The notes: a model not told the origin generated them from the sequence alone. Shown: positions 8,403 through 18,485, numbered from the stretch's first letter. The stretch: DNA of 64,000 nt from Deltaproteobacteria bacterium (GCA_028713995.1 JAQTNF010000009.1:1-64000); one strand, 5' to 3'. Translations and numbers: made by a program.

Positions 8403-8909
8403 TCAGCCCGCGCTCTTGTCCTTGGAGAGCTGGCGATGGATCATCCGCCTCTTGAGAAAACTGACTTTATCGATGAGGCTTACCCCGTCGAGGTGATCAA
8501 TCTCGTGCTGCAGCGCCGTGGCGAGAAGCCCGTCGGCCCTGATCTCGACGGGGCGTCCGTCACGATCGAGGGCCCTGACGGCCACGCACGCGGCCCGCTT
8601 GATGTCCTCCTTGATCGACGGGAAGCTGAGGCACCCTTCTTCATTCACCGCCTCGCCCACGCACTCCACGATCTCCGGGTTCACGAGGGCGATGAGGTTG
8701 GGCTCGCCGTCGACGTACGAGACGTCGATGACGACCACCCGTTTCAGGACACCGACCTGATTCGCCGCGAGGCCGACACCGGGTGCCGCGTACATGGTCT
8801 CCGCCATGTCGTCGATGAGACGACCTATCTCGTTGTCGACCGCCGAGACCATGCGGGACTTGGTTCGCAACACTTCGGCCGGGTAGGTGAAAATTGTCAG
8901 GCGCGCCAT
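8403..8909 (-). CDS. def: Peptide deformylase
   Basis: 168 residues. It removes the N-formyl group from nascent proteins. All three motifs are intact: GVGLAANQVG (44-53), EGCLSFP with metal ligand Cys93, and HEIDHLDG with His135, Glu136 and His139. This is a type 1 enzyme by length and motif wording. It is followed directly by fmt, with which it is probably co-transcribed. AAGGGA about 11 nt upstream is a weak SD. Confidence 0.97.
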   Translation of the reverse strand: MARLTIFTYPAEVLRTKSRMVSAVDNEIGRLIDDMAETMYAAPGVGLAANQVGVLKRVVVIDVSYVDGEPNLIALVNPEIVECVGEAVNEEGCLSFPSIKEDIKRAACVAVRALDRDGRPVEIRADGLLATALQHEIDHLDGVSLIDKVSFLKRRMIHRQLSKDKSAG

Positions 8910-8953
8910 ATTCGCGTGCGTCCCTTGAGCGGGTGCGCACCTCCTCGAACGCT

Positions 8954-10786
8954 TTATAGCTCCCTTGCGAGCGCTTGGCGATAAGACTCCCGCATGGCCG
9001 GGTCCCGCAGGACTTCATAGGCCTCGTCGACGACCGCGCGAACCAGGGAGAGCTTGCGCTCCACCTCCTCGATCCGAGGAAGACGCGTGAAACGCTCGGG
9101 GCTGAACTGCGCGTGGAGGACCCTGTAGGCCTTCCGGATCTCGTAGCCAGACGCCTCGGGGGCGATCCCGAGGATCTCGAAATACGATCCATCCTCGACC
9201 TGTGACAGCTTGTCCGCGAGCCTCGCCCGCGCGAGCTGTTGATCGTCCGCGTGTCCCGCTTTCCTCTCGACCGGGAGCGCCCGCGCGCCGCGGCTCGCAT
9301 CGGAGCGCGTGACGAGCCCGAGCACCGACATCCCGGCCAGCAACGCACACAGATCCCGCTCCGGCATGGCGAACCTGGCGGCGAGCTCCGTTGTCGTCGT
9401 GAGCCCGTCGCACGCCTCGATGATTTCCAACTCCTCGGGGAGAAGGTCCACATCGCGCAGCGCGCAGACACCCTCGGCCCCCCCCACGGGACTCGACCCC
9501 GCAGGAATCAGACGCTCCACATCTTCAGGAGAGGTCCGCGATCGGATCCCCTCCAGGATCAGCACGGGCGCCGGCAGATCGAGCAGGATCCTCTCACCGA
9601 GAGGACGCGCCGACGGATCCCAGCACCACGTCCCCTCGCGCCAGCCGAACGAATCAAAGATGATCGTCTCGTATTGGTGGCGAACGAGGGGAAAGAGCTC
9701 CCGCGCCATTATGATCCCGTGCTCAACGAGGATCGCGCCGGCTCTTCGGCCGCTCGCGCCGACCTTCTCCGACGCGTTCCGGTATTCGGCGTCCGAAAGA
9801 CGCCCCTCTCGCAGCAGCAGCTCGACCAAGCGATCCTCGAGCACGGTGGATGTGGCCACCATGGGCTCTCCCTGATCCACGTAGATCCGACGCTCTTGAT
9901 CTTCGCGCTCGAGCACGACCGCTCCCGTCGATTTTGCCGCATAGGTCGTCGCAAGCAGTGTCCATACAGGATCATCGGACAGCGAGCCGCGATTTTTCGT
10001 CCCCGTCGTCAGGCGGATCGCGTCGTCCGCGTCCACCACGGACGTGGCCTCGCGCCGCTCAACCTCGACCTCGTCGTTAACCGGTGCTTCCACGCCCATT
10101 TCGGGCCTCGCTTCCGCCTCCGGCGCTTCGGAAACCCGGGCGGCCCGAACCGGATTCGCGACAAGTTCGAGAACATCGAAGTCATCTGCCGCGTCAATTG
10201 CCTGTTCGACGGGCATCTCCGAGGGAGCCTGCAATCGCTGCTCCACTTGATCGATGAATTGTCGCAACGACGTTCCGACGGGCACGAAGGGCTCCTCGTG
10301 ACCCGATGCCACCTGATGTTCGTGGGCCGGCGAAGCCATGGAGGCGGCGATGGCGAGCGCCTCCGCAACAGCTCCACTCTCCGAAGAGGAGTTCCCGTCC
10401 TCCACGATCTCCTCTTCAATCCCGACCAGCGTCCGCACCATATCCGCTACGCTCTCGAGCGAGGCCGTTTCGTCCATGAAGCTGTCCGCTCCGGCGGCCA
10501 GCGCAGCACCCCTGTCCGAAACCGTCGTTTGCGTCCCCCCAATGACGAGAACGGGGGTCACGGCGCCGCGCGCCGTCGCCCGCAAGCTCGCGACGAAGGC
10601 CGATGAATCGATCGCCCGCGCCTGCACCACACAGATATCGAACGAGATCTTGCACAGGAGCTCCGCCGCATCACGCTCGTCGTGGGCGACCGTGACCAGA
10701 ACCCCCTTCTCCTCGAGCACGGCGGCGAGAGGCTCCCCCTCGGCCTGCAGCAGGAGGACGTTACGCGGCGCGTCCTTTCCCATCAC
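8954..10786 (-). CDS. Receiver-like / DUF4388 / degenerate J-domain protein
   Basis: 610 residues from GTG 10786 (an ATG follows at 10783). Three regions are seen. Residues about 8-125 resemble a response-regulator receiver (VLLLQAEGEPLAAVLEE... FDICVVQA). A DUF4388-like domain covers about 270-400 (DPVWTLLATTYAAKSTGAVVLER). A C-terminal J-like domain covers about 530-605 (SYFEILGIAPEASGYEIRKAY). In the J domain the HPD tripeptide is replaced by SPE (FSPERF), so normal DnaK stimulation is unlikely. DUF4388 proteins of gliding or predatory deltaproteobacteria are tied to signalling and polarity; the role here is unproven. No SD is seen. Confidence 0.75.
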   Translation of the reverse strand: MMGKDAPRNVLLLQAEGEPLAAVLEEKGVLVTVAHDERDAAELLCKISFDICVVQARAIDSSAFVASLRATARGAVTPVLVIGGTQTTVSDRGAALAAGADSFMDETASLESVADMVRTLVGIEEEIVEDGNSSSESGAVAEALAIAASMASPAHEHQVASGHEEPFVPVGTSLRQFIDQVEQRLQAPSEMPVEQAIDAADDFDVLELVANPVRAARVSEAPEAEARPEMGVEAPVNDEVEVERREATSVVDADDAIRLTTGTKNRGSLSDDPVWTLLATTYAAKSTGAVVLEREDQERRIYVDQGEPMVATSTVLEDRLVELLLREGRLSDAEYRNASEKVGASGRRAGAILVEHGIIMARELFPLVRHQYETIIFDSFGWREGTWCWDPSARPLGERILLDLPAPVLILEGIRSRTSPEDVERLIPAGSSPVGGAEGVCALRDVDLLPEELEIIEACDGLTTTTELAARFAMPERDLCALLAGMSVLGLVTRSDASRGARALPVERKAGHADDQQLARARLADKLSQVEDGSYFEILGIAPEASGYEIRKAYRVLHAQFSPERFTRLPRIEEVERKLSLVRAVVDEAYEVLRDPAMRESYRQALAREL

Positions 10787-10792
10787 CCGGGA

Positions 10793-10822
10793 ATCCTATT
10801 TCGCCAGCAGGCGTAGAGTCAA
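10793..10822 (-). promoter_or_regulatory. Leaderless-type promoter for the DUF4388/J protein
   Basis: Minus strand: -35 TTGACT (10822-10817), 18-bp spacer, -10 TAGGAT (10798-10793), then six nt to GTG 10786. A transcript starting 7 nt after the -10 box would begin on the GTG, which explains the missing SD. The promoter lies in the 75-bp gap after rplQ. Confidence 0.45.
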
Positions 10823-10861
10823 ATCGCGGTTCAAGAATAGCTGCTGCAGGAAGGTGCGAGG

Positions 10862-11302
10862 CTACGCCTCGGGAAGGATCTCGACCAGTGCGATCTTCGC
10901 GTTGTCGCCGACACGGTTCCCGATCTTGGCCATCCTCGTGTATCCGCCTGGCCGATCCTTGAACCTGGGTCCGAGCACGAAGAACAGCTTGTGCAGCACG
11001 TCCACGAGCTCACCCTGCCCATCGTCGTAAACACGTGGCAAGAAGCGGCCCACCACTCGCCTAAGGTGCAGCTGCCTCGCACGATCTTCGGCGCTCAGCG
11101 ACTCAAGCGACTTGCCTACCATCTCGCCCGCCTTGGCCGCCTTTGTTATGAGCCGCTCCGTGATACGCCTGAGCTCGCCCGCTTTGCCCTCGGTCGTCTC
11201 GATCTTCTCGTGCACGAGCAGGGCGGCAGCCATGTTGCGGAACATGGCCCTGCGATGGCTCGAGTTGCGGCCCAGCTTGTGCCCTCTCTTCCTGTGCCTC
11301 AT
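10862..11302 (-). CDS. rplQ: 50S ribosomal protein L17
   Basis: 146 residues; begins [20 protein letters not shown], the L17 signature, with the usual basic N-domain. It is longer than E. coli L17 because of an insertion in the second half ([18 protein letters not shown]). It is the last gene of the supercluster, 7 bp after rpoA. I see no obvious intrinsic terminator after its stop. Confidence 0.97.
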   Translation of the reverse strand: MRHRKRGHKLGRNSSHRRAMFRNMAAALLVHEKIETTEGKAGELRRITERLITKAAKAGEMVGKSLESLSAEDRARQLHLRRVVGRFLPRVYDDGQGELVDVLHKLFFVLGPRFKDRPGGYTRMAKIGNRVGDNAKIALVEILPEA

Positions 11303-11309
11303 CTTACCC

Positions 11310-12323
11310 TCACGACTGATGCTGCTGTTTCCAGCGAGCGAGGAGCTGGTCCCAGTTGTCGATCTTCATCCCCAGCTGAAGCTCCATCTCGGCCAGCAGG
11401 TCGCGGATCTCTTTAAGAGACTTGCGACCGAAGTTCTTGGTCTTGAGCATCTCGGCTTCCGTCTTCTGGACGAGCTCGCCGATGAGTGTGATTCCCGCGT
11501 TCTGCAGGCAGTTCGCCGAGCGAACCGAGAGCTCCAGCTCGTCGACGGAACGGAACAGGTTCTCGTTGACCGCCTGCTCTGCCTGATCCGCCGCTCCTGA
11601 CAGGGTCTCCTCCTCCTCTTCGAAATTGATGAAGATGCTGAGGTGCTCTTTCAGGATCTTGGCCGCGTAGGCCACCGCATCCTCGGGCCGCACGCTGCCG
11701 TTGGTCCAGGTCTCGAGCGTCAACCGGTCGTAGTCCGTGATCTGACCCACGCGCGCATTGGTCACCGTATAGTTCACCTTCCGGATGGGAGAGTAGAGCG
11801 CATCGAGCTGTATCCACCCGATCTCGGTCGACTCCTCCGTTACGCGACGATCCGTCGGCAGGTAGCCGCGGCCTGGGCCGGCAACGAGATCGCAGGCCAG
11901 TCGTCCGCCCTCGGCCACCGTGGCGATGTGGTGATCCGGATTCAGGATCTCCACGAGGTTCGATCCTTGAATGTCTCGAGCCTTGACCTCCGCCGGTCCT
12001 GCCACGTCGATGCGCAGGTTGTGGCTCTTCGGCTCGTGGATTCGGAGGATGACCTCCTTCAGGTTGAGCACGATGTCGGTCACGTCCTCTACGACGTCGG
12101 GTACCGACGTGAACTCGTGCGAGACCGACTCGAACTTGACGGCCGTAATGGAGGCACCTTGCAGCGAGGACAGGAGCACCCTCCTCAAAGAATTGCCCAA
12201 CGTGATTCCGAACCCTCTTTCGAGCGGCTCACAAGTGAACCGGCCGTACGTACCGGTGAGGCTCTCCTGGTCGACGATCAGCCCTCGAGGGCGGATGAGC
12301 TCACGCCAGTTGCGTCTGTACAT
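11310..12323 (-). CDS. rpoA: RNA polymerase alpha subunit
   Basis: 337 residues. It dimerises to nucleate RNAP assembly; its C-terminal domain contacts UP elements and activators. The N-domain has [30 protein letters not shown]. The C-domain shows helix-hairpin-helix type text ([21 protein letters not shown] and [14 protein letters not shown]). The ATG is preceded by GGAGGAGA. Placed between rpsD and rplQ as in typical alpha operons. Confidence 0.98.
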   Translation of the reverse strand: MYRRNWRELIRPRGLIVDQESLTGTYGRFTCEPLERGFGITLGNSLRRVLLSSLQGASITAVKFESVSHEFTSVPDVVEDVTDIVLNLKEVILRIHEPKSHNLRIDVAGPAEVKARDIQGSNLVEILNPDHHIATVAEGGRLACDLVAGPGRGYLPTDRRVTEESTEIGWIQLDALYSPIRKVNYTVTNARVGQITDYDRLTLETWTNGSVRPEDAVAYAAKILKEHLSIFINFEEEEETLSGAADQAEQAVNENLFRSVDELELSVRSANCLQNAGITLIGELVQKTEAEMLKTKNFGRKSLKEIRDLLAEMELQLGMKIDNWDQLLARWKQQHQS

Positions 12324-12342
12324 GCTTATCTCCTCCGTTCCT

Positions 12343-12969
12343 CTACCTCGAGTAGAACTCGACGATGAGCTGCTCCTCGATGGGAAGTTGGAGGTCCTTC
12401 ACCGCCGGGATCGCTTTCAATACCCCTTTGAAATTCTTGGTATCCACTTCAATCCAAGAAGCGAAGCCCAGCCGCTCCCTGGATTCGAGCGACGACTGGA
12501 TCGAGGCGATCTTCCGAGACGGCTCTTTGATGCTCACCTCGTCCCCTGCCTTCAGCAGATACGACGGGACGTTCACACGTCGGCCATTAACGAGAACGTG
12601 ATTGTGGCGAACCATCTGGCGTCCCGCCCGACGTGTCAGCGCGAATCCCATCTTAAAAACGACATTGTCGACCCTGCGCTCGAGCATACCGAGCAGATTC
12701 TCGCCGGTCACTCCCTTCAGCCGATCGGCCTTCTCGAAATAGTTTGAGAATTGCCTCTCGAACACACCGTAAATGCGCCTGGCCTTCTGCTTCTCCCGAA
12801 GGTGCCTGGCATATTCCGACGCCTTGCCGCGCCGCTGCCCGTGCTGTCCGGGCGGGTACGGCCGTCTGTCGAAGGAGCATTTGTCCGTGAGGCAGCGATC
12901 ACCCTTGAGAAACAGCTTCATGCTCTCGCGCCTGCACAACTTGCATACTGGGCCTGTGTTGCGTGCCAC
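12343..12969 (-). CDS. rpsD: 30S ribosomal protein S4
   Basis: 208 residues, GTG start with SD GGAGGAAGAG. Primary 16S rRNA-binding assembly protein. The N-terminus carries four Cys (CKLCRRE...CLTDKC), the zinc-binding C+ form. The S4 RNA-binding fold appears around residues 95-155 ([35 protein letters not shown]). Between rpsK and rpoA, the common bacterial order. It may autoregulate the operon as S4 does elsewhere; no leader structure was identified here. Confidence 0.97.
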   Translation of the reverse strand: MARNTGPVCKLCRRESMKLFLKGDRCLTDKCSFDRRPYPPGQHGQRRGKASEYARHLREKQKARRIYGVFERQFSNYFEKADRLKGVTGENLLGMLERRVDNVVFKMGFALTRRAGRQMVRHNHVLVNGRRVNVPSYLLKAGDEVSIKEPSRKIASIQSSLESRERLGFASWIEVDTKNFKGVLKAIPAVKDLQLPIEEQLIVEFYSR

Positions 12970-12990
12970 GTCTCTTCCTCCTGACCGATG

Positions 12991-13383
12991 TCAGACCCTA
13001 CGCCGCTTCGAAGGCCGGCAACCGTTATGCGGAATGGGCGTCACGTCGCGAATCAACGTAATCTTGAGCCCCGATGTCTGGAGCGCCCGCAGCGCCGACT
13101 CCCTCCCCGCACCCGGCCCTTTCACGAGCACGACCACCTGGCGCATCCCGTTCTCTACCGCCTTTTTCGCAGCGTCCTCCGCGGCGAGCTGGGCCGCAAA
13201 CGGCGTGCTCTTCCGTGAGCCCTTGAATCCCCGGGTTCCGGCGGTCGCCCAGCTCACGGTGTTGCCCGTGGGATCGGTAATCGTCACAAGGGTGTTGTTG
13301 AACGTCGACTGGACATGCACAACTCCTGTCGGAACGCTCTTCTTGACTTTCTTCGTCCTGCCACCTTTTGTCGTCTTCGCCAT
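12991..13383 (-). CDS. rpsK: 30S ribosomal protein S11
   Basis: 130 residues. Platform protein near the mRNA exit region of the small subunit. Recognised by [40 protein letters not shown] and the C-terminal [18 protein letters not shown], all typical. It begins 12 bp after rpsM and ends 21 bp before rpsD. Confidence 0.98.
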   Translation of the reverse strand: MAKTTKGGRTKKVKKSVPTGVVHVQSTFNNTLVTITDPTGNTVSWATAGTRGFKGSRKSTPFAAQLAAEDAAKKAVENGMRQVVVLVKGPGAGRESALRALQTSGLKITLIRDVTPIPHNGCRPSKRRRV

Positions 13384-13395
13384 TGCTCCGTCCGA

Positions 13396-13767
13396 TCACT
13401 TCTTCTTCTTGATTGCCTGGCCGCGCCTCGGTCCCTTGCGTGTTCGTGCGTTCGTGTGCGTCCTCTGGCCTCTACACGGCAGCCCTCGCCTATGCCGAAG
13501 GCCTCTGTAGCAGCCCAGATCCATGAGCCGCTTGATGTTCATGGAGACATCCCTGCGCAGATCGCCCTCGACCTTGAAATCATCGTTGATGATATCGCGA
13601 ATCGATTTGACCTCGCCTTCCGTGAGATCCTCGGCTTTCTTCGCGGGATCGACGCCGGCCTTGCTGCAGATCTTCTCCGCAGAGGATCTCCCGATGCCGA
13701 AAATGTAAGTCAGCGCAATCCGGATGTGTTTCCTGCGCGGCAGATCCACGCCCGCTATACGTGCCAC
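13396..13767 (-). CDS. rpsM: 30S ribosomal protein S13
   Basis: 123 residues from a GTG codon with GGAGG upstream (within the end of rpmJ). Head protein that contacts the P-site tRNA and L5. Starts [21 protein letters not shown] and ends in a Lys tail after [20 protein letters not shown], the standard C-terminal motif. Confidence 0.98.
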   Translation of the reverse strand: MARIAGVDLPRRKHIRIALTYIFGIGRSSAEKICSKAGVDPAKKAEDLTEGEVKSIRDIINDDFKVEGDLRRDVSMNIKRLMDLGCYRGLRHRRGLPCRGQRTHTNARTRKGPRRGQAIKKKK

Positions 13768-13776
13768 GTTCGCCTC

Positions 13777-13890
13777 CTAGCCTTGCCGCTGCTTGTGGCG
13801 GGGGTTCTCACAAATCACGCGCACCACACCGCGACGGCGCACGATTTTGCACTTGTCGCAAATCTTTTTGACCGACGGTCTGACCTTCAT
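13777..13890 (-). CDS. rpmJ: 50S ribosomal protein L36
   Basis: 37 residues, [20 protein letters not shown]...RHKQRQG. The zinc ligands C-x2-C...C-x4-H are intact (CDKC, CENPRH), so this is the C+ form. It lies 9 bp before rpsM and 23 bp after adk. infA and map, which usually sit between adk and rpmJ, are absent. Confidence 0.95.
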   Translation of the reverse strand: MKVRPSVKKICDKCKIVRRRGVVRVICENPRHKQRQG

Positions 13891-13913
13891 CGCCGCCTCA
13901 CGCCGCCTCTCCG

Positions 13914-14561
13914 TTAGAGCGCCAGCGCCTCCTTTACCTTCTTAAAAACACCCTCGGGCGTCTGGCCCGTGCCCGTGATCCTGCGCAGGTTTCCGCGCCC
14001 CGCGTAGAACGAAACGAGCGGCGCTGTCTGGCTGTGGTATGTCTTCAGCCGCTGACGCACCGTGATCTCATTGTCGTCGTCCCTCTGGCGCAGATCCGTA
14101 GAGCCGCACTTGCACTTTCCCGACGCCGGCGGTGGGGAAAACGAGAGGTGGTAGATCGCACCGCATGCCCCACAGGTCCGTCTTCCGGTGATACGGAGCA
14201 CGAGCTCCTCGTCGTCGACCTCCATGAGCACCACGTGGTCGATGCGGCGTCCCATACGCTTCAGCATCTTCTCGAGGGCTTCAGCCTGAGCCACTGTTCT
14301 CGGAAAACCGTCGAGCATGAAACCCTTTGCACAATCCGGTTTCTTGAATCGCTCTTCGACGAGCCCGATGACAACCTCGTCCGTCACGAGGCGCCCGGCG
14401 TCCATGAATTCCTTGGCCTTGCGGCCGAGCTCAGTGCCCTCGGCCACCGCGGCCCGCAGCATATCGCCTGTGGAAATCTGCGGTATTCCCATCACGTCGA
14501 TAAGCTTCTTGGCTTGAGTGCCCTTCCCCGCTCCCGGCGGACCTAGAAGAATGATATCCAT
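13914..14561 (-). CDS. adk: Adenylate kinase with Cys-type (zinc) lid
   Basis: 215 residues, long form. It interconverts ATP + AMP and 2 ADP. The P-loop [10 protein letters not shown] is at residues 7-16; [10 protein letters not shown] and the ITGRR lid hinge are present. The lid has CGAC and then CKC, suggesting metal-binding as in the zinc-lid Adks of Gram-positives and some proteobacteria, with the second pair as C-x-C instead of C-x2-C. The ATG lies 1 bp after the secY stop, so translation is coupled. Confidence 0.97.
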   Translation of the reverse strand: MDIILLGPPGAGKGTQAKKLIDVMGIPQISTGDMLRAAVAEGTELGRKAKEFMDAGRLVTDEVVIGLVEERFKKPDCAKGFMLDGFPRTVAQAEALEKMLKRMGRRIDHVVLMEVDDEELVLRITGRRTCGACGAIYHLSFSPPPASGKCKCGSTDLRQRDDDNEITVRQRLKTYHSQTAPLVSFYAGRGNLRRITGTGQTPEGVFKKVKEALAL

Positions 14562-14562
14562 C

Positions 14563-15879
14563 TTACGCTCTCGCTCTCCGGCCGCGAACCCTCGCGCCCT
14601 TCGGTCCCGTGAACCCGTCGTAATGCCGCGTGATGAGATGTGATTCGATTTGTTGCGCGGTGTCGAGGGCCACGCCGACCACAATCATGAGCCCCGTACC
14701 GCCCAGGTAGAACGGTACGTGGAACTTGGTGATGAGAAACGATGGGAGAACGCAGACCGCTGCCACGTACATGGCCCCGCCGAAGGTGATACGATTCAGA
14801 ACCTTGTCGATGTATTCGGCCGTCCTCTTGCCGGGCCTGATCCCCGGGATGAACGCACCCTGCTTCTTCAGGTTATCCGCCACATCCGTCGGCTGGAACG
14901 TGATCGCCGTGTAGAAATAGCAGAAAAACACGATCAACATGGCGTAGATCACGTTGTACTGCCAGTTGCCGTACACGAAAATGTTGTTCAACCAGTTCCA
15001 GCCCGTGAAGTTCGCCACCGTGTTGGGAAACATGAGCAAAGTGGACGCGAAAATCGGAGGGATCACGCCCGACTGGTTGACGCGCAGCGGCAGGAATGTC
15101 GAATGTCCGCCGTAGACCTTGCGTCCCACCATCCGCTTCGCGTGCTGGATGGGGATTCGTCTCTGCCCTCGTTCGAAGAAGATGATGAACGCCACCACCG
15201 CGACGAGAACGACCGTCACGAACATCAGGTCGATGGGGGTCAGGTCTCCGCTGCCCGCCTGCCTGAAGGTCTGCAGGATCGCGTCGGGCAGCCGGGACAC
15301 GATACCGGCAAAGATGATGAGAGAGATCCCGTTTCCGATGCCGCGCTCCGTGATCTGTTCCCCGAGCCACATGATGAACGCAGTTCCGGTCGTCAGCGAG
15401 ATCATCGTCAGCAGCCTAAATCCCCATCCGGGGTGGGCCACGACCGCACCGAACGTGCTCGTCTGGTTCAGGCTCTCGAGATACGTCGCGATGCCCAGAG
15501 ACTGGATGAAGCTCAGGATGACCGTCCCGTAGCGCGTGTACTGATTGATCTTGCGGTGTCCGGCCTCGCCTTCCTTCCTGAGCTCCGCGAGTCGCGGAAC
15601 GACCGACGAAAGGAGCTGCAAGATAATGGACGAGCTCACGTACGGCATGATCCCGAGCGCCATGATCGAAAGCTGCTCGAGAGCGCCGCCTGAGAACATG
15701 TTGAATAGACCCAGGAACGAGCCAGAACCCTGGGCCACCAGCTTCCGCATGACCCCGCGGTCCACGCCTGGCGTGGTCACGAAGATACCGATGCGGTAGA
15801 CCGCGAGCAAGCTCAAGGTAAAGAAGATCCTTTTCCTGAGCTCCGGTATCTTCCCGATATTTGCTATGCCGCTCGCCAC
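14563..15879 (-). CDS. secY: Protein translocase subunit SecY
   Basis: 438 residues, ten predicted transmembrane helices. Channel subunit of the Sec translocon. Typical motifs: [41 protein letters not shown], the long cytosolic loop with [20 protein letters not shown], and [15 protein letters not shown]-like [17 protein letters not shown]. Located between rplO and adk, as in the classic spc operon. Confidence 0.98.
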   Translation of the reverse strand: MASGIANIGKIPELRKRIFFTLSLLAVYRIGIFVTTPGVDRGVMRKLVAQGSGSFLGLFNMFSGGALEQLSIMALGIMPYVSSSIILQLLSSVVPRLAELRKEGEAGHRKINQYTRYGTVILSFIQSLGIATYLESLNQTSTFGAVVAHPGWGFRLLTMISLTTGTAFIMWLGEQITERGIGNGISLIIFAGIVSRLPDAILQTFRQAGSGDLTPIDLMFVTVVLVAVVAFIIFFERGQRRIPIQHAKRMVGRKVYGGHSTFLPLRVNQSGVIPPIFASTLLMFPNTVANFTGWNWLNNIFVYGNWQYNVIYAMLIVFFCYFYTAITFQPTDVADNLKKQGAFIPGIRPGKRTAEYIDKVLNRITFGGAMYVAAVCVLPSFLITKFHVPFYLGGTGLMIVVGVALDTAQQIESHLITRHYDGFTGPKGARVRGRRARA

Positions 15880-15913
15880 TTGAATCCTCTGTCCCTATCC
15901 CGGCGTCCGTCGT

Positions 15914-16372
15914 CTATCGACGCTGCATGATCTCCTCGTAGGAACCGCCCGCCTTCTCGATTTTCTCGCGCGCACCTGCCGAAATAAAATGGGCACGGAT
16001 CTTGAGTTTCTTCTTTAGATCTCCCTTGCCAAGGATCTTCACGCCGTCCCCGACACGTCGGATGAGCCCTCTGGCGATCAGCGCCTCCGGATCGACCACC
16101 GCGCCCGCTTCGAACACATCGAGCCTGCCGACGTTCACCGATACGATATCCTTGCGGAAAGGGTTCGTGAAGCCGCGCTTGGGGAGGCGTCGTTGCACCG
16201 GCATCTGGCCGCCCTCGAAGCCGCGGCCCGGCTTGCGCCCCGCACGTGCCGTCTGGCCCTTGCCGCCCTTGCCAGAGGTCTTCCCGAGGCCGGAGCCCGG
16301 CCCTCGTCCAACCCTCTTGCGCTTCGTCCTCGAACCAGGTGGCGGCGATAACCTGCTCAGAATGTCAGACAT
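15914..16372 (-). CDS. rplO: 50S ribosomal protein L15
   Basis: 152 residues. The Gly/Lys-rich N-terminus KRVGRGPGSGLGKTSGKGGKG is diagnostic; the C-domain (IRAHFISAGAREKIEKAGG) matches. Start taken at the ATG of MSDILSRLSPPPG (16372), which overlaps the rpmD 3' end by 8 bp and has GAGG upstream. Confidence 0.97.
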   Translation of the reverse strand: MSDILSRLSPPPGSRTKRKRVGRGPGSGLGKTSGKGGKGQTARAGRKPGRGFEGGQMPVQRRLPKRGFTNPFRKDIVSVNVGRLDVFEAGAVVDPEALIARGLIRRVGDGVKILGKGDLKKKLKIRAHFISAGAREKIEKAGGSYEEIMQRR

Positions 16373-16556
16373 CGAATGCCTCAACGCGAAGGAGATGAAT
16401 CACCTTCTTGATCATCCCGCGAAACGCGGGTGTGTTCTCTACGACAACACATTTGCCGACCCTCGTGAGGCCGAGCCCCTTCACGACCGCCCGATTTCGC
16501 GCGCTCTGTCCGATCAGACTTCTCACTTGCGTGACCTTCAATTTGAAACTTGCCAT
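16365..16556 (-). CDS. rpmD: 50S ribosomal protein L30
   Basis: 63 residues from MASFKLKVTQVRSLIGQSAR. The short form of L30, with VVKGLGLTRVGKCVVVENTPAFRGM typical of the family. It follows rpsE by 38 bp and overlaps rplO by 8 bp. Confidence 0.96.
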   Translation of the reverse strand: MASFKLKVTQVRSLIGQSARNRAVVKGLGLTRVGKCVVVENTPAFRGMIKKVIHLLRVEAFDV

Positions 16557-16594
16557 TGCGCCACCTCTCCTCGCGCGCCTGTCACCCCCCGCCG

Positions 16595-17110
16595 TCAACG
16601 AACGTCCTCGATCCTCTTCCCGCGCCGGCGCGAAACCATCCCGACGTCTTCCAAGGACACGAGAGCGGCCACGGTCGCATTGATGACGTTCCGAGGCGTA
16701 TTGGAACCAATGCTCTTTGTAAGCAGATCGCGGATTCCCGCAGCCTCCACCACGGCGCGTACCGGCCCACCGGCGATGACACCCGTTCCTGGACTTGCCG
16801 GTTTGAGCAGTACACAGCCCGATCCCGCACGTCCGACGATCTCATGCGGGATCGTCCCGCCATCGACAGGCACCGCGAACATCGAGCGGCGCGCTTTCTC
16901 GTTGCCCTTGCGAATGGCCTCCGGAACCTCGTTGGCCTTGCCATAACCCACGCCAACCCTGCCCTGGCCGTCCCCAACGACAACAAGCGCCGAGAAGTTG
17001 AACCTGCGGCCGCCTTTGACCACCTTGGCGACTCGGTTGATATAGACGACCTTCTCGATGAGCTCTTCTGCGTCGGTCTGCGGAAGATCTTGGTGCTCTT
17101 GCTGGGCCAT
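16595..17110 (-). CDS. rpsE: 30S ribosomal protein S5
   Basis: 171 residues. Located at the mRNA entry channel and contributing to decoding fidelity. The N-terminal dsRNA-binding fold includes [20 protein letters not shown] and [20 protein letters not shown]; the C-domain has [21 protein letters not shown]. Stands 8 bp after rplR. Confidence 0.98.
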   Translation of the reverse strand: MAQQEHQDLPQTDAEELIEKVVYINRVAKVVKGGRRFNFSALVVVGDGQGRVGVGYGKANEVPEAIRKGNEKARRSMFAVPVDGGTIPHEIVGRAGSGCVLLKPASPGTGVIAGGPVRAVVEAAGIRDLLTKSIGSNTPRNVINATVAALVSLEDVGMVSRRRGKRIEDVR

Positions 17111-17118
17111 GCGCGCTC

Positions 17119-17475
17119 CTAGAACTCCAGGCCCGCTTCGCGCGCCGCGTCAGCAAGCGCTCGAATTCGGCCGTGGTAGATGAAACCGTTTCGATCAAAG
17201 ACGACCTTCTTGATGTTTTTTTCGATACACTTCTGCGCAAGCAGCGCTCCTACCTTGCGCGCCACGTCGGTCTTATTCCCGGCGGCGCCGTCGGTGAGCT
17301 CTTTTGAGAGCGATGAGGCGGCCAGCAGCGTCTTCTGCTGGTCGTCGTCGATCACCTGCGCGTAAATGTGCGAAGCGCTCCTGAACACCGAAAGCCGCGG
17401 ACGGGAGGCCGTCCCGCGCACCTTCTTGCGAATTCGCTTCTTGCGCCAGTCCCTGATCTCCGCCTTTGTCTTCAT
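17119..17475 (-). CDS. rplR: 50S ribosomal protein L18
   Basis: 118 residues. Binds 5S rRNA with L5. It shows [30 protein letters not shown] and the C-terminal [26 protein letters not shown], all conserved. Between rplF and rpsE with short spacers (18 and 8 bp). Confidence 0.98.
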   Translation of the reverse strand: MKTKAEIRDWRKKRIRKKVRGTASRPRLSVFRSASHIYAQVIDDDQQKTLLAASSLSKELTDGAAGNKTDVARKVGALLAQKCIEKNIKKVVFDRNGFIYHGRIRALADAAREAGLEF

Positions 17476-17493
17476 CGCCGAGACCCCTTGCTC

Positions 17494-18036
17494 CTACTTC
17501 GCTCCGGCCTTGCCGGCTTTCTGACGGACCACCTCGTTGGCGTACCGGATGCCCTTGCCCTTGTATGGTTCGGGTGGCCTGAACCCTCTCACCGTGGCGG
17601 CCGTCTGGCCGAGCTTCTCGCAGTCGATGCCCTTCAACGTGAATGTCACGCCCTTCTCGCCCACTGCCGCGTCGACCCCCTCGGGCAGCGGGAACTCGAC
17701 CGGGCCTGAGAATCCCAGGTTAAACAACAGGTTGCGCCCCTGCATGGATACGCGGTAACCGACGCCAACGATCGACATGTCCTTCTTGAAGCCCTCGGTC
17801 ACGCCCTTGACCATGTTCTGAATGAGCGCGCGCGCCATGCCCTGGAAAGCGCCGAACCTGCGCTCCTCACCTTGGCGCACTACCTGGACGACCGACGCAC
17901 TGACCTCGACGGCCACATCGGGCGGCAGCTCGCGGCGCAGCGTTCCCCGCGGTCCCTTAATCGAAAGGCTCCGGCCTTTCAGGTCCACTGTCACTTCCTT
18001 CGGTATCGCGATCGGCTTTTTGCCTATACGAGACAT
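17494..18036 (-). CDS. rplF: 50S ribosomal protein L6
   Basis: 180 residues. Located near the factor-binding site beside the sarcin-ricin loop. Two repeated L6 folds; starts [20 protein letters not shown] and has the C-terminal [16 protein letters not shown] motif. Its 45-bp upstream spacer carries a perfect 17-bp tandem repeat. GAGGTG serves as SD. Confidence 0.98.
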   Translation of the reverse strand: MSRIGKKPIAIPKEVTVDLKGRSLSIKGPRGTLRRELPPDVAVEVSASVVQVVRQGEERRFGAFQGMARALIQNMVKGVTEGFKKDMSIVGVGYRVSMQGRNLLFNLGFSGPVEFPLPEGVDAAVGEKGVTFTLKGIDCEKLGQTAATVRGFRPPEPYKGKGIRYANEVVRQKAGKAGAK

Positions 18037-18045
18037 CTTTTCACC

Positions 18046-18079
18046 TCGAGCATCCCGTCTTGTCGAGCATCCCGTCTTG
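18046..18079. repeat. Perfect 17-bp tandem repeat in the rpsH-rplF spacer
   Basis: TCGAGCATCCCGTCTTG (plus strand) is present twice, 18046-18062 and 18063-18079, filling most of the 45-bp gap between rpsH and rplF. It looks like a recent slippage duplication, since neighbouring spacers in this operon are mostly under 25 bp. Confidence 0.7.
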
Positions 18080-18081
18080 GG

Positions 18082-18477
18082 TCACCAGACCTCGCACAGC
18101 AACTCGCCTCCGACGTTCAGACGCCGCGCGTCGCGGTCCGTGAGCACACCTTTGGAGGTCGACACGATGGCGATTCCCAATCCGGAACGCACCTTCGCGA
18201 GATTCTTGCCCGGGAAATACTGTCTCCGCCCGGGCTTGCTCACGCGGCGCATGCCGCGGATCGCGGGTTGCGTCCCGTCAACGTATCTCAAGTGGATCAA
18301 CATCTCCCGGCTCGGACCGATGCCATCTTCCACCGAAAACGATTCGACGTAACCCTCGTCCCGCAAGATCTCCACGAGCCTCAGCTTGACCTTCGAGACC
18401 GGCACCCGCAAGGAGACGTGGCGTGCCATGCCCGCATTACGGATTCTCGTCAACAAATCAGCAATAGGATCGACCAT
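18082..18477 (-). CDS. rpsH: 30S ribosomal protein S8
   Basis: 131 residues from [19 protein letters not shown], the invariant start. Binds 16S rRNA helix 21 and in E. coli represses the spc operon. The C-terminus [21 protein letters not shown] is typical. ATG 18477 is 8 bp after rpsN. Confidence 0.98.
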   Translation of the reverse strand: MVDPIADLLTRIRNAGMARHVSLRVPVSKVKLRLVEILRDEGYVESFSVEDGIGPSREMLIHLRYVDGTQPAIRGMRRVSKPGRRQYFPGKNLAKVRSGLGIAIVSTSKGVLTDRDARRLNVGGELLCEVW

Positions 18478-18485
18478 CACCCACC

